Shown here: positions 53,971 to 62,661 of the stretch, piece after piece
Position numbering within the stretch: position 1 is the first letter of the stretch
Layout of the letters: the number at the start of each line of letters is the position of its first letter
Assembly: GCF_030547005.1 (NCBI RefSeq)
Contig: NZ_JAUOPN010000002.1
Coordinates: 186,001 to 250,000, forward strand
Origin: Maribacter sp. 1_MG-2023
GTDB taxonomy: Bacteria > Bacteroidota > Bacteroidia > Flavobacteriales > Flavobacteriaceae
Direction: 5' to 3'
Length of the DNA stretch: 64,000 nucleotides
The notes under the pieces: model-generated
What the model was told of the DNA's origin: nothing
The model's database searches: none
What the model saw: only the letters and a program-made list of their open reading frames with translations
Position numbers and translations under genes: made by a program

Positions 53971-54549
53971 ATGGAGTTTCATTTTGATTTAAGAGAGATT
54001 GCAACCGCTAGTATGGTACTATTTGCCGTTATTGATATTTTAGGCAGTATTCCTATTATTATTGGGCTTAGGAAAAAAGTAGGTCATATTCAGTCTGAAA
54101 AAGCATCTGTTGTTGCTGCTGTAATCATGGTAGCCTTTCTGTTTCTTGGTGAAGAAATATTAAATCTTATTGGCATCGATGTAAATTCATTTGCCGTTGC
54201 CGGTGCATTCATTATTTTCTTTTTAGCAATTGAAATGATTTTAGGTATTCAATTGTACAAAGATGATGAACCAGAAAGTGCTTCTATTGTACCTATTGCC
54301 TTCCCATTAATTGCTGGTGCAGGTACCCTTACCTCTTTGCTTTCGTTAAGAGCAGAGTACTTTGTTGAAAATATTATTATAGCTATTGTTGTTAACATTG
54401 TCTTCGTTTTTATTGTACTCAAATCATCTGTTAAAATCGAAAAAATGCTCGGCAAAAACGGAGTAAATGTAATTAGAAAGGTATTTGGAGTAATTCTTAT
54501 GGCTATTGCTGTTAAATTATTCGCAGCTAATATTAATGAGCTTTTCTAG
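53971..54549 (+). CDS. MarC-family integral membrane protein
   Basis: This 192-residue protein has six hydrophobic helices and family landmarks such as FAVIDILGSIPIIIGL near 18-33 and SIVPIAFPLIAGAGTLTSLLSL near 104-125. MarC proteins were once linked to multiple antibiotic resistance, but their function is unsettled. A two-helix membrane protein gene follows 36 nt downstream and is probably co-transcribed. Confidence 0.92.
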   Translation: MEFHFDLREIATASMVLFAVIDILGSIPIIIGLRKKVGHIQSEKASVVAAVIMVAFLFLGEEILNLIGIDVNSFAVAGAFIIFFLAIEMILGIQLYKDDEPESASIVPIAFPLIAGAGTLTSLLSLRAEYFVENIIIAIVVNIVFVFIVLKSSVKIEKMLGKNGVNVIRKVFGVILMAIAVKLFAANINELF

Positions 54550-54585
54550 ACCATAAGAAGGTTGTATTTTTATAAAAACAAGTTT

Positions 54586-54789
54586 ATGAGCAAGACATTA
54601 TCCATAATTTTTATAGTAATTGCAGTAGCACTTATAGCCTACAATGTAACTCTAGTGAATTTTGCAGACCCTTTTGAGAAAAATAGTACGATAGCATTAA
54701 TTGGAATTATGGCGTCGTTATGCGCCATTGTACTTCTTTTGGTATTCGTTACCAGCAGAAAGATTCAAGATAAAATAAATAAGGATTAA
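54586..54789 (+). CDS. Small two-helix membrane protein
   Basis: This 67-residue protein has two hydrophobic helices (about 4-22 and 38-58) and a short charged tail (KIQDKINKD). The frame is open from a TTG at 54562, but the ATG at 54586 gives the natural MSKTLSII start. It follows marC on the same strand. Its TAA stop overlaps the stop of the convergent protease gene. No family recognised. Confidence 0.7.
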   Translation: MSKTLSIIFIVIAVALIAYNVTLVNFADPFEKNSTIALIGIMASLCAIVLLLVFVTSRKIQDKINKD

Positions 54790-56414
54790 TTATTGGCTTT
54801 AATCTCGCCAGATTCTTGTTGCTGAATTCCACCTCCGTCTAGTTCTAGTACCTTTTGAAGCATAAGATCTTCATCTGCTTTAATTTTGGCGTGTATATTA
54901 GTATTAAATAGTTGTTCTGCGATATTAGCTTTCAAGAATCGCTTAATGCTTTGCTCATAATCATAGAAGTTCATTCTTAGATTTCTATCTACGGAATACT
55001 GTACAAATCTTTCAAAGAGAATATCGTCAACTTTAAAATCGTTTACAAATTCTTCTTGTGTGTATTGAGCATATCTTTCTCGATCCTCATCTAAATGTTC
55101 GAATACAAAAAAGGATAAGAAGCCTAAATTATCCATACTCTCAACAGCTTCTTCTTCATTGCTTCCGATTGGCACAAATACATCTGGTATAATACCGCCA
55201 CCACCATATACTACTTTTCCTTTAGGTGTGGTAAACTTTAATGAATCTGCCACTTTAATACTATCTACAGAAATCATTTCTCCACTATGAAATCTATCTG
55301 TAAAACGTTGGTAGTAATCTTTAGTTCCGTTAGCATATGTCTTTTGAATACTTCTACCTGTAGGCGTGTAATACCTAGAAACTGTAAGTCTAACTGCCGA
55401 GCCATCACCTAAAGCCATTTCTCGCTGCACCAAACCTTTACCAAAAGATCGACGACCAACAATAGTACCAATATCATTATCTTGCAATGCACCCGCTACA
55501 ATTTCACTAGCCGAGGCAGATCTTTCATTTATTAAAACATAAATAGGTTTATCTTCAAAACTACCTTCATCTGAAGCAAAGCTCTTATTGATTTTTCCCT
55601 TTTTATTTTTAGTGAACAAAATAAGCTTACCATCTTCTAGAAACTCATCTGCCATTTCTTCTGCCATACCTAAATAACCACCAGGGTTATCTCGCAGATC
55701 AAGCACTAGCTTTTTAGCACCTCGCTTTTGTAATCGTACCAAAGCATCTTTAAACTCTTTATAAGTAGACTCAGCAAAACGATTTACTTTTATATAGCCG
55801 ATATCTTTATTAAGCATATAAAAAGCATCAACACTTTTTAAGGGAACAATACCTCGTTTCACCTTTACATCAAATGTTCTATTTTCTGTTTTTCTAAATA
55901 CGGTAAGATTAATAGAAGAACCTTCTTGACCTTTTAATTTCTCCACAATAACTTCACTGGGGAAGTCTTTGCCATACAGCGTATCATTATCTGCCATTAG
56001 AATACGATCACCAGGTAAAATTCCTTTTACGAAACTTGGTCCGTCTTTGACGGTTTTTATAACCGCAATAGTATCGTTATAAGAGTAAAAATTAATACCG
56101 ATACCAACAAAATCGCCCTTCATATTCTCGGTTACACCAGACATTTCTTTTTCTGAAATGTATACAGAATGTGGGTCGAGTTTTTCAAGAATACTGTTGA
56201 CAGTAATATCAACGATGCTATCGGTATTTACATCATCTACATATTCATAGTCAATGTAATCTATAAGTCTGTTGAGTTTGTCTTTTTTAGAATTTGTTGA
56301 AAAAAGACGTTCAGGAGAGTCATTAAAATTCAGTTTTCCGCCTATAAAAAACCCTAATGCGAGCGCAATAGCGATAATTAAAGGAAATAGAGCACTGTAT
56401 TTTTTATTCATCAT
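54786..56414 (-). CDS. S41-family C-terminal processing peptidase
   Basis: This 542-residue serine protease has an N-terminal membrane anchor (about 8-25), a PDZ domain (about 88-175; GIGINFYSYND, VKGILPGDRILMAD) and an S41 catalytic domain with Ser301 in NERSASASEIVAGALQD and Lys326 in RRSFGKGLVQ forming the Ser/Lys dyad. It acts in the periplasm, trimming or degrading proteins by their C-termini. It is preceded by dCMP deaminase (11 nt) in one unit. Confidence 0.94.
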   Translation of the reverse strand: MMNKKYSALFPLIIAIALALGFFIGGKLNFNDSPERLFSTNSKKDKLNRLIDYIDYEYVDDVNTDSIVDITVNSILEKLDPHSVYISEKEMSGVTENMKGDFVGIGINFYSYNDTIAVIKTVKDGPSFVKGILPGDRILMADNDTLYGKDFPSEVIVEKLKGQEGSSINLTVFRKTENRTFDVKVKRGIVPLKSVDAFYMLNKDIGYIKVNRFAESTYKEFKDALVRLQKRGAKKLVLDLRDNPGGYLGMAEEMADEFLEDGKLILFTKNKKGKINKSFASDEGSFEDKPIYVLINERSASASEIVAGALQDNDIGTIVGRRSFGKGLVQREMALGDGSAVRLTVSRYYTPTGRSIQKTYANGTKDYYQRFTDRFHSGEMISVDSIKVADSLKFTTPKGKVVYGGGGIIPDVFVPIGSNEEEAVESMDNLGFLSFFVFEHLDEDRERYAQYTQEEFVNDFKVDDILFERFVQYSVDRNLRMNFYDYEQSIKRFLKANIAEQLFNTNIHAKIKADEDLMLQKVLELDGGGIQQQESGEIKANN

Positions 56415-56425
56415 TAGTGTAAACG

Positions 56426-56863
56426 TTAGATAGTAACATTTATTTCTGGCATATGTTGTAATTCAACACCTGCTTTTGCCAAAAATTGTAATCCCGAATC
56501 ATCTTTGTATCCTACTTGATACACTACACGTTTAATGCCAGACTGATGAATTAACTTACTACATTCTCTGCAAGGCGATAACGTAATGTATAAAGTAGCA
56601 CCTTGGCAAGATTGAGTAGAACCTGCTACTTTTAAAATAGCATTGGCCTCGGCATGTAAAACATACCATTTCGTGTACCCTTCTTCATCTTCACAATAAT
56701 TTTCAAATCCAGTTGGTGTACCATTGTATCCGTCAGAAATAATCATTCTATCTTTTACGATGATGGCACCTACTTGCTTCCGCTTACATGAAGAAAGCTT
56801 ACCCCATTCTTTGGCCATTCTTAAATAGGCCCTATCATACTTTAATTGCTTTTCTTTCTTCAT
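56426..56863 (-). CDS. dCMP deaminase (ComE-type deaminase)
   Basis: This 145-residue zinc enzyme converts dCMP to dUMP for thymidylate synthesis. The motif HAEANAI (H70, E72) and SPCRECSKLI (C98, C101) are intact, and the N-terminal CKRKQVGAIIVKDRMIISDGYNGTP is characteristic of dCMP deaminases rather than cytidine or tRNA deaminases. It lies just upstream of the S41 protease gene. An imperfect nested inverted repeat occupies its leader. Confidence 0.92.
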   Translation of the reverse strand: MKKEKQLKYDRAYLRMAKEWGKLSSCKRKQVGAIIVKDRMIISDGYNGTPTGFENYCEDEEGYTKWYVLHAEANAILKVAGSTQSCQGATLYITLSPCRECSKLIHQSGIKRVVYQVGYKDDSGLQFLAKAGVELQHMPEINVTI

Positions 56864-56890
56864 TTACACTACGCTTTATATAAGCACTTA

Positions 56891-56935
56891 ACCCTAAGGT
56901 ACCTGCTTTGATTAGTACCGACTATATCTTAGGGT
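56891..56935. repeat. Nested inverted repeat in the HupE-dCMP deaminase gap
   Basis: ACCCTAAG (56891-56898) pairs with CTTAGGGT (56928-56935). Inside, GGTAC and GTACC can pair as a second stem. It lies in the 85-nt gap between the hupE-like stop and the dCMP deaminase start, so it could be a weak terminator or a leader structure. Confidence 0.4.
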
Positions 56936-56948
56936 AAACTTTAACAAT

Positions 56949-57533
56949 CTAAAAAGGAAATGTTTCATATAACAACGGTAGCGTAACCAGTATTATGATA
57001 ATGCTACCGACCGTAATAAACAAGCTTTGCTTTACTTTTAAAATGCCTTGAACTACATAAGCTAAAATCAATACTAAAAGGACAATGACAACTTGAGACA
57101 ATTCGATTCCACCAGCAAAACCTAATAAAGGTGCTAATTTATCTTCCTCTCCCATAATCATCATTTTAAAATAATTAGAGAATCCAAATCCATGTATTAG
57201 TCCAAAAAAACCCGTTACCAAGACATGAAACCAAATAGTTCTATCTTCCTTTTGAGCCTTGTTATCTACTAAATTAAAAATAGCGGTTGCGAGAATGGTA
57301 ACCGGTATTAAAAACTCTATCCAGCTTGCTTCTATTACCAAAATCTCATAAACAGAGAATACCAACGCCAAACAATGCGTAAAAGTAAAAACGGTAGCTA
57401 AAAGCAAAACATTCTTCCAACTTTTAAACGTGAAAGGAAGCGCCAGTGCAGTTAAAAACAATATGTGATCATATGCATTTATGTCTAAAACATGATGTAG
57501 ACCTAATTCTATATAAAACCAAAATTCTTGCAT
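56949..57533 (-). CDS. HupE/UreJ-like membrane protein
   Basis: This 194-residue protein has about six membrane helices and belongs to the HupE/UreJ_2 family. Conserved polar residues in helices include LGLHHVLDINAYDHILFL (His/Asp) near 11-28, FTHCLALV, and GFFGLIHGFGFSNYF near 113-127, which may bind a metal such as nickel or cobalt. No urease or hydrogenase gene is in the window. The gene stands between the DjlA-like gene (26 nt) and the deaminase. Confidence 0.85.
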   Translation of the reverse strand: MQEFWFYIELGLHHVLDINAYDHILFLTALALPFTFKSWKNVLLLATVFTFTHCLALVFSVYEILVIEASWIEFLIPVTILATAIFNLVDNKAQKEDRTIWFHVLVTGFFGLIHGFGFSNYFKMMIMGEEDKLAPLLGFAGGIELSQVVIVLLVLILAYVVQGILKVKQSLFITVGSIIIILVTLPLLYETFPF

Positions 57534-57559
57534 ACTAATACATCTAAATAATTGCCCTT

Positions 57560-58300
57560 CTAATTTAATCCGCGCTCTTTTTGAATAGTCTCATAAGCGG
57601 CTTGCACCTGCTTAAACTTCTCTTCAGCACCTTTTTTAATGGCTTCATCTTTTGTGTTCACCCTATCTGGATGATATTTTTTAGCCATTTCTCTATAAGC
57701 TTTCTTTACCTCAGCATCTGTTGCCGATTTCTCAATATCTAAAATTTTATAAGAATTATTCGCCGATTTCACGAACATAGCTTTTATACTTTCAAATTCA
57801 TTAAGAGAAACTCTTAAGTAACCTGCTATTTCACGAATTTTTTGAATTTCGGGGTTACTGATACTACCATCTGCCTGAGCAATACCGAATAAAAAGTGTA
57901 ATAATTGCAGACGGACTTCATAACGGGTGCGTTGTGCCAAAAATGTACAAACGTTTTGTGCAGATATTTGCCCTTTCTTATTTATTTCATTGAAACTTCT
58001 AAAAATAGCATTCGCCTTGTCTTTTCCGTAGGTACTAACAAAATACTGACGTACATAATCCATTTCTGACTGACTCACTTGACCGTCTGCCTTAATAACA
58101 AGTGAACATAACGATAGTAAGTTCAGCTCAAAATCTGCCGCGGTAACATTTGGTCTTGTATAATCTTCGAACACACTACGCGCGCTACCTTTACTAGTCC
58201 CAAAAAAGCTGTCTATAACACTACCGGCAAAGAAGCCTAAAACTGCTCCAGATAAACCTCTTAAAAAAAAGCCGACTACAGCCCCTAACCATTTAATCAT
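57560..58300 (-). CDS. DjlA-like TerB/J-domain protein
   Basis: This 246-residue protein has an N-terminal membrane-inserting helix with glycine zipper features (WLGAVVGFFLRGLSGAVLGFFAGSVI), a TerB-like helical domain (about 55-165) and a C-terminal J domain (about 180-240) with the HPD motif in MAKKYHPDRV. This is the DjlA arrangement, a membrane-bound DnaK co-chaperone. It has its own -7 element 19 nt upstream and is divergent from the bacilliredoxin gene. Confidence 0.9.
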   Translation of the reverse strand: MIKWLGAVVGFFLRGLSGAVLGFFAGSVIDSFFGTSKGSARSVFEDYTRPNVTAADFELNLLSLCSLVIKADGQVSQSEMDYVRQYFVSTYGKDKANAIFRSFNEINKKGQISAQNVCTFLAQRTRYEVRLQLLHFLFGIAQADGSISNPEIQKIREIAGYLRVSLNEFESIKAMFVKSANNSYKILDIEKSATDAEVKKAYREMAKKYHPDRVNTKDEAIKKGAEEKFKQVQAAYETIQKERGLN

Positions 58301-58319
58301 TTCGTATTCTCAATTTTGC

Positions 58320-58327
58320 CAAAGATA
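58320..58327 (-). promoter_or_regulatory. -7 promoter element for the DjlA-like gene
   Basis: On the minus strand TATCTTTG matches TAnnTTTG exactly; the divergent bacilliredoxin promoter uses the identical octamer. Confidence 0.5.
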
Positions 58328-58395
58328 AAATATTACCATCAGAAAGTTAGGCCAATGAAAAGTTAAGGTCTGAAGCACTGCTGCGACTAATTGAT

Positions 58396-58403
58396 TATCT
58401 TTG
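58396..58403 (+). promoter_or_regulatory. -7 promoter element for the bacilliredoxin gene
   Basis: TATCTTTG matches TAnnTTTG exactly, 27 nt before the ATG. Confidence 0.5.
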
Positions 58404-58430
58404 TAATAGTTTAATTAAAATAATAAGAAT

Positions 58431-58841
58431 ATGTACCCTGCGGAATTAGTAAAACCAATGAGAGATGATCTGGCTTCTGCCGGATTTGAAGAATTATATA
58501 CAGCAGATGCAGTAGCAAATGCCATCAATAAAGAAGGAACAACTTTAGTAGTTGTAAATTCTGTTTGTGGTTGTGCTGCGGCAAACGCAAGACCTGCGGC
58601 TAAAATGAGCTTGCAGAACGATAAAAAACCAGACTTTGCAGTAACTGTATTTGCCGGCGTAGATAAAGAAGCTGTTGATGCGGCAAGAAACCTTATGGTT
58701 CCTTTCCCTCCTTCTTCTCCTTCTATGGCTTTATTCAAAAATGGCGAGTTAGTTCATATGATCGAACGTCATCATATTGAAGGTAGACCAGCTGAAATGA
58801 TTGCTCAGAATTTAGCACAGGCTTACGACGAGTTTTGCTAG
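58431..58841 (+). CDS. BrxA/BrxB-family bacilliredoxin
   Basis: This 136-residue thioredoxin-fold protein belongs to the YphP/YqiW (BrxA/BrxB) family, which removes bacillithiol from mixed disulfides. The active site CGC is C46-G47-C48 in VVNSVCGCAAANARPAA. The start MYPAELVKPMRDDLASAGFEEL matches family members closely. It implies that this organism uses bacillithiol, as many Bacteroidota do. It is monocistronic and ends at a terminator. Confidence 0.93.
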   Translation: MYPAELVKPMRDDLASAGFEELYTADAVANAINKEGTTLVVVNSVCGCAAANARPAAKMSLQNDKKPDFAVTVFAGVDKEAVDAARNLMVPFPPSSPSMALFKNGELVHMIERHHIEGRPAEMIAQNLAQAYDEFC

Positions 58842-58882
58842 ATTTTATGGCTTAAGCTATTTTCTTACAAAATAATAGGATT

Positions 58883-58911
58883 AAAAAACCGCTCTAATTG
58901 AGCGGTTTTTT
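58883..58911 (+). terminator. Intrinsic terminator after the bacilliredoxin gene
   Basis: AAAAAACCGCTC and GAGCGGTTTTTT form a 12-bp stem with a short TAATT loop. Its T run merges with the plsC promoter element. Confidence 0.85.
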
Positions 58912-58918
58912 ATTTTTG
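58911..58918 (+). promoter_or_regulatory. -7 promoter element for plsC
   Basis: TATTTTTG matches TAnnTTTG exactly, overlaps the end of the upstream terminator and lies 4 nt before the plsC ATG, predicting a leaderless or nearly leaderless message. Confidence 0.5.
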
Positions 58919-58922
58919 TACT

Positions 58923-59660
58923 ATGCAGAAGTTGCTTTCTTACATTATAACCCCCTTTTTTTTCGTCGCATTTGGGCTATGCCTCCTTATTTTTCATCCC
59001 ATTCAATGGATCGGATTTAAAATATTTGGCTACAGCGCATTAAAACCATCTGTTAGCAAATTGAACTTTTGCTTAATGCGTAGCACCAATATTCTAGGTA
59101 CAACTTACCGCTTTACAAATAACTTTGATTTACCAGCAGACAGACCTTTGATTATTGTAACCAATCATCAAAGTATGTACGATATACCACCACTTATATG
59201 GTATATGCGCAAATACCACCCAAAATTTGTTAGTAAGAAAGAATTAGGAAAAGGCATACCTAGTGTATCATTTAACCTCGTTCATGGTGGCTCTGTTTTA
59301 ATTGACAGAAACGATGGTAAATCGGCAATAATGGAAATAGGAAAACTGGGTACCTATATTGAAGAACATAAAAGAAGTGCCGTAATTTTTCCGGAAGGAA
59401 CTAGAAGTAGAGATGGACACCCTAAGCCATTTAAACCGATGGGACTTAAGATGCTATTAAAAAAAGCTCCATCTGCATTGATTGTTCCTATTAGCATCAA
59501 TAATTCATGGAAATTGGTTCGCTTCGGACAATTTCCGATGGGATTAGGTGCCAAAGTTCGATTAGAGGTGCAACAACCTTTAGAGAACGAGGGCAACTTA
59601 GATGAACTGATCCAACAAATAGAAGCATCCGTAGTTAGCGGGATAAATTCCTTTAAATGA
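58923..59660 (+). CDS. 1-acyl-sn-glycerol-3-phosphate acyltransferase
   Basis: This 245-residue membrane-bound enzyme transfers an acyl chain to lysophosphatidate to make phosphatidate. It has an N-terminal hydrophobic hairpin, the catalytic H-x4-D motif NHQSMYD (H82, D87) and the glycerol-phosphate motif FPEGTRSRDG near 156-165. Length is typical for PlsC. Its stop overlaps the start of the HD hydrolase gene (ATGA type, 4 nt). Confidence 0.92.
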   Translation: MQKLLSYIITPFFFVAFGLCLLIFHPIQWIGFKIFGYSALKPSVSKLNFCLMRSTNILGTTYRFTNNFDLPADRPLIIVTNHQSMYDIPPLIWYMRKYHPKFVSKKELGKGIPSVSFNLVHGGSVLIDRNDGKSAIMEIGKLGTYIEEHKRSAVIFPEGTRSRDGHPKPFKPMGLKMLLKKAPSALIVPISINNSWKLVRFGQFPMGLGAKVRLEVQQPLENEGNLDELIQQIEASVVSGINSFK

Positions 59661-60337
59661 CCAATTCAGAAATTGTAGAAGAAACCATCACATTTGTAAA
59701 AGAAACGTTACAAAATGCCGAAGGTGGGCACGATTGGTTTCATATTCAACGTGTATTAAATAATAGCATGTTAATTGCAAAAGACGAAGATGACCTAAAC
59801 CTGTTGGTCGTTAGTCTAGGCGCACTTTTACATGATATTGCAGATGCTAAATTTAATGATGGTGATGAAGCCTTAGGTCCAAAAATGGCAGAAGATTTTT
59901 TATTAAGTCTTGGTGTGCCGAAAAGAACCATCAACCATGTTACCAACATCATCAAATACAGCTCGTTTAAAGCCAGTTTAACTGACGGAAAGACTAAGAA
60001 GAAACTCTTTACCTCAAAAGAGCTGAAAGTGGTTCAAGATGCCGACCGTTTAGATGCCATAGGCGCTATTGGTATTGCACGTGCTTTCAATTACGGCGGA
60101 TTCAAACATCGTGCGCTCTATGACCCAAGTATAGCACCAAATTTAGAAATGACCAAAGAAGAATACAAAAAATCAGAAGCACCTACTTTAAATCATTTCT
60201 ATGAAAAGCTCTTATTGCTTAAAGATAAAATGAACACAGAAACTGGCAAGAGATTGGCAGAAGAAAGACACCAATACATGGTTGATTTTTTAGAGCAATT
60301 TTATCAAGAATGGAATCCTTTAAAAAATTTAAGTTAG
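59657..60337 (+). CDS. HD-domain phosphohydrolase (YedJ-like)
   Basis: This 226-residue protein has an HD domain with metal ligands His in GGHDWFHIQRVLNNS near 22-36, the HD pair in LGALLHDIADAKF near 55-67 and an Asp in VQDADRLDAIGAIGIARAF. The family is typified by E. coli YedJ; substrates are not well established. It is translationally coupled to plsC and ends at a strong terminator. Confidence 0.9.
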   Translation: MTNSEIVEETITFVKETLQNAEGGHDWFHIQRVLNNSMLIAKDEDDLNLLVVSLGALLHDIADAKFNDGDEALGPKMAEDFLLSLGVPKRTINHVTNIIKYSSFKASLTDGKTKKKLFTSKELKVVQDADRLDAIGAIGIARAFNYGGFKHRALYDPSIAPNLEMTKEEYKKSEAPTLNHFYEKLLLLKDKMNTETGKRLAEERHQYMVDFLEQFYQEWNPLKNLS

Positions 60338-60370
60338 GTTTACAGAACAATTCAACAACATCAAACCATT

Positions 60371-60406
60371 AAAAAAGGGTCTCAATTTACATTGAGACCC
60401 TTTTTT
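60371..60406. terminator. Bidirectional intrinsic terminator
   Basis: AAAAAAGGGTCTCAAT and ATTGAGACCCTTTTTT form a 16-bp stem with a 4-nt loop, between the convergent HD hydrolase and glycosyltransferase genes. Confidence 0.9.
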
Positions 60407-60425
60407 AATTTTATATATTTTTCTA

Positions 60426-61826
60426 CTATTTCTGTGGCAACTCTCTAGTTAACCAACCACTTCTGCTTGCTGTTACAATTGCATAAGGTGTTATCCAAAA
60501 AAGACCGAACGTAAAAAGCACGCTGTAAGAATATGCCCATACAGACTCAGATAACGAGTATCTTTTAGCATAGAACAATACTGGAAAAGTTGATAAAACC
60601 AATATACTTACGAAAGTAGAACTTAAGAATAATAATGGATGTGTAACTACGAATACCAACATGAATAATACAAATGGGTAGCATAATACAATTCTTGAGA
60701 ATTGGCTAAAGAACAATAATCTTGTACCTGTTTTTGGACCTTTTCTAAAGTTAGTAAACACGTATTTAGACATTTGAATATTCTCACGTACATTACTTCT
60801 ACCCCATCTAATGAACATTTTGTAAAGTCCTTTATATTTTTCTGGAACATTAGTATACGCAAATGCATTTCTTTGGAATAAAACGTGAAAACCTTGCTTT
60901 AAGATCATATTCGTCATAGCTCTATCTTCACCTATATCTGAAGCTTGACCCATAAACGTTTGATTGATCCATGCATCTAAACAACCAAAAACCGCAGTAG
61001 CTCTGTAAGCTGCTAAAGCACCTGGAGTACATAAAACAGAATTTAATGTGCTTTCAGAAGAACGTACAAACTCAAAACTAAGTGCAAAACTTACGTCTAG
61101 CATTTTAGGTAGAATCTTGTCATTATTTAATACACGAATATTACCTGCAACAGCACCACAGTTATCATCAACGATAAACGGACTAACTAAATTTCTTAAT
61201 GTGTCTTTATCTACGATAGAATCACTATCAACGGTTACGAATATCTCACCTGTACCTTCATTAAAACCTCTGTACAATGCGTGACGTTTACCCATGTTCT
61301 TTGGCTGCTGACAAATAGAAACTCTATCTCCTAATTCTTTCTTGGCTTCTAGCATCCAATTCCAAGTATCATCTTTACTACCATCATCGATAGCCAATAA
61401 TTGAATTTTTTCTTCTGGGAAATCGCTTTCAGCTAAACTCTTTAATGTAGCCCATACTTGTTTACCTTCATTATATGCAGGTACAATAACCGTAACTGTT
61501 GGTAACTCTTTATCAGAAACAGATGGTATTGCCTTATATTTTAAAAACCTTATAAAAGTGTAAATAAAGAAACTCAATTTAAACACAAAAAAAGCAACGG
61601 CTAAAATCATAAAAATTAATCCGATCATGGTGCTTCTTCTCTCTAGGTGTAATTGAGTAAAGTCGTTTTGCAATATATACGCTAAATAAGCTGAACCAAA
61701 CATTAGTACGAATGTGCTACCCATTACAAAAATACCCCATGCATTGGCATTTTCAATTAGATGTTTAAGTCTTGAAAAGAAAGGCTTCTTTTCAGTTTTT
61801 TCAGTATTGTTTTTTAATGTTTTCAT
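60426..61826 (-). CDS. Processive family 2 glycosyltransferase (hyaluronan/chitin synthase-like)
   Basis: This 466-residue membrane enzyme is predicted to polymerise a nucleotide sugar and export the chain. Two N-terminal helices (about 32-52 and 68-93) precede a GT-A domain with VIVPAYNE (114-121), the DxD-type VDSDS (199-203), GEDR near 296 and the RWGRSN segment (QxxRW-like) near 325. Four or so C-terminal helices follow. A polysaccharide partner gene is not adjacent. The product (N-acetylglucosamine or hyaluronan-like) cannot be determined. Confidence 0.9.
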   Translation of the reverse strand: MKTLKNNTEKTEKKPFFSRLKHLIENANAWGIFVMGSTFVLMFGSAYLAYILQNDFTQLHLERRSTMIGLIFMILAVAFFVFKLSFFIYTFIRFLKYKAIPSVSDKELPTVTVIVPAYNEGKQVWATLKSLAESDFPEEKIQLLAIDDGSKDDTWNWMLEAKKELGDRVSICQQPKNMGKRHALYRGFNEGTGEIFVTVDSDSIVDKDTLRNLVSPFIVDDNCGAVAGNIRVLNNDKILPKMLDVSFALSFEFVRSSESTLNSVLCTPGALAAYRATAVFGCLDAWINQTFMGQASDIGEDRAMTNMILKQGFHVLFQRNAFAYTNVPEKYKGLYKMFIRWGRSNVRENIQMSKYVFTNFRKGPKTGTRLLFFSQFSRIVLCYPFVLFMLVFVVTHPLLFLSSTFVSILVLSTFPVLFYAKRYSLSESVWAYSYSVLFTFGLFWITPYAIVTASRSGWLTRELPQK

Positions 61827-62104
61827 TTCGTTTTTGGTAGTGTTCTTGGTTTTCAGAAATAATCCTCGTATTTATTTCTTCTTCCTATGTACGCTTAGAA
61901 GTATCTTTTGGATTTTATTTTAACAAAACTTATTAAAGAAAATTTTTACCAACAACTATTGCACGCTTTTTAATATTCACCTGCTAATTTAAAACCTTAA
62001 ATTTTTGAATTATTTATAATATTTATCTCGTTTTCATAGAGTTAGACTAAGTATTTGAGAAATAGTCATATCTGACCCATATTAAACAACTAAAATAAAT
62101 TTTC
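61827..62104. other. Gene-free stretch
   Basis: This 278-nt AT-rich gap is divergent between the glycosyltransferase and NTF2-like genes. It should hold both promoters, but I find no exact TAnnTTTG match. Confidence 0.5.
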
Positions 62105-62539
62105 ATGAAATACGCTTTTCTATTACTACTGTTTGCCATTACTTATAGCCACGCAAAAACTGATGAAGAGGCAATTGTTTCACTTTTAAAGAAAGAATCT
62201 TCCACATGGCGTTCAGGTGATATAAAAGCACATGCTTCTTGCTGGTCATTTCAACCCTATAGTAGAATTATTATTTCTATGCCAGATGGAAATAGTATGG
62301 ATGTACCACCGGCAATGATGATCAATCCTCCAGAACATATGGTAGGTAAAGGTGGTGGGTCTAAAAATTCTAATTATAAGATGAATATAAATGGTAATAA
62401 CGCTTGGGTTACTCATGATGAGGAATCTACTACTATTGACGGAGTAACAAATTAAACTTACAAAATACGAATTCTAGAGAAAATTAATGGCAGTTGGAAA
62501 CTTGTAGGGCAATCTATACACCCAAGAAAAATGGATTAA
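62105..62539 (+). pseudogene. NTF2/SnoaL-like exported protein interrupted by an in-frame stop
   Basis: The first open part (62105-62455, 116 residues) has a signal peptide (MKYAFLLLLFAITYSHA) and the start of an NTF2-like fold (EEAIVSLLKKESSTWRSGDIKAHASCWS). After the TAA at 62453-62455 the same frame stays open for another 27 codons, encoding YKIRILEKINGSWKLVGQSIH, exactly the final two strands expected of such a fold, and then stops at 62537-62539. A single change of the TAA (for example from CAA) would restore a 144-residue protein. This is a recent nonsense mutation, a sequencing error or a recoded stop. Confidence 0.75.
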
Positions 62540-62661
62540 TAATTAACTACCTCGACCTAAGCCCGCCAAGTATGCTTCTGAAGATATATTTTTTATTTCG
62601 AAGCCCGCCCGAAATTTACCACTGCGCGTAAGCCAAGGAGAATTAAACCCTCAATGAGATA

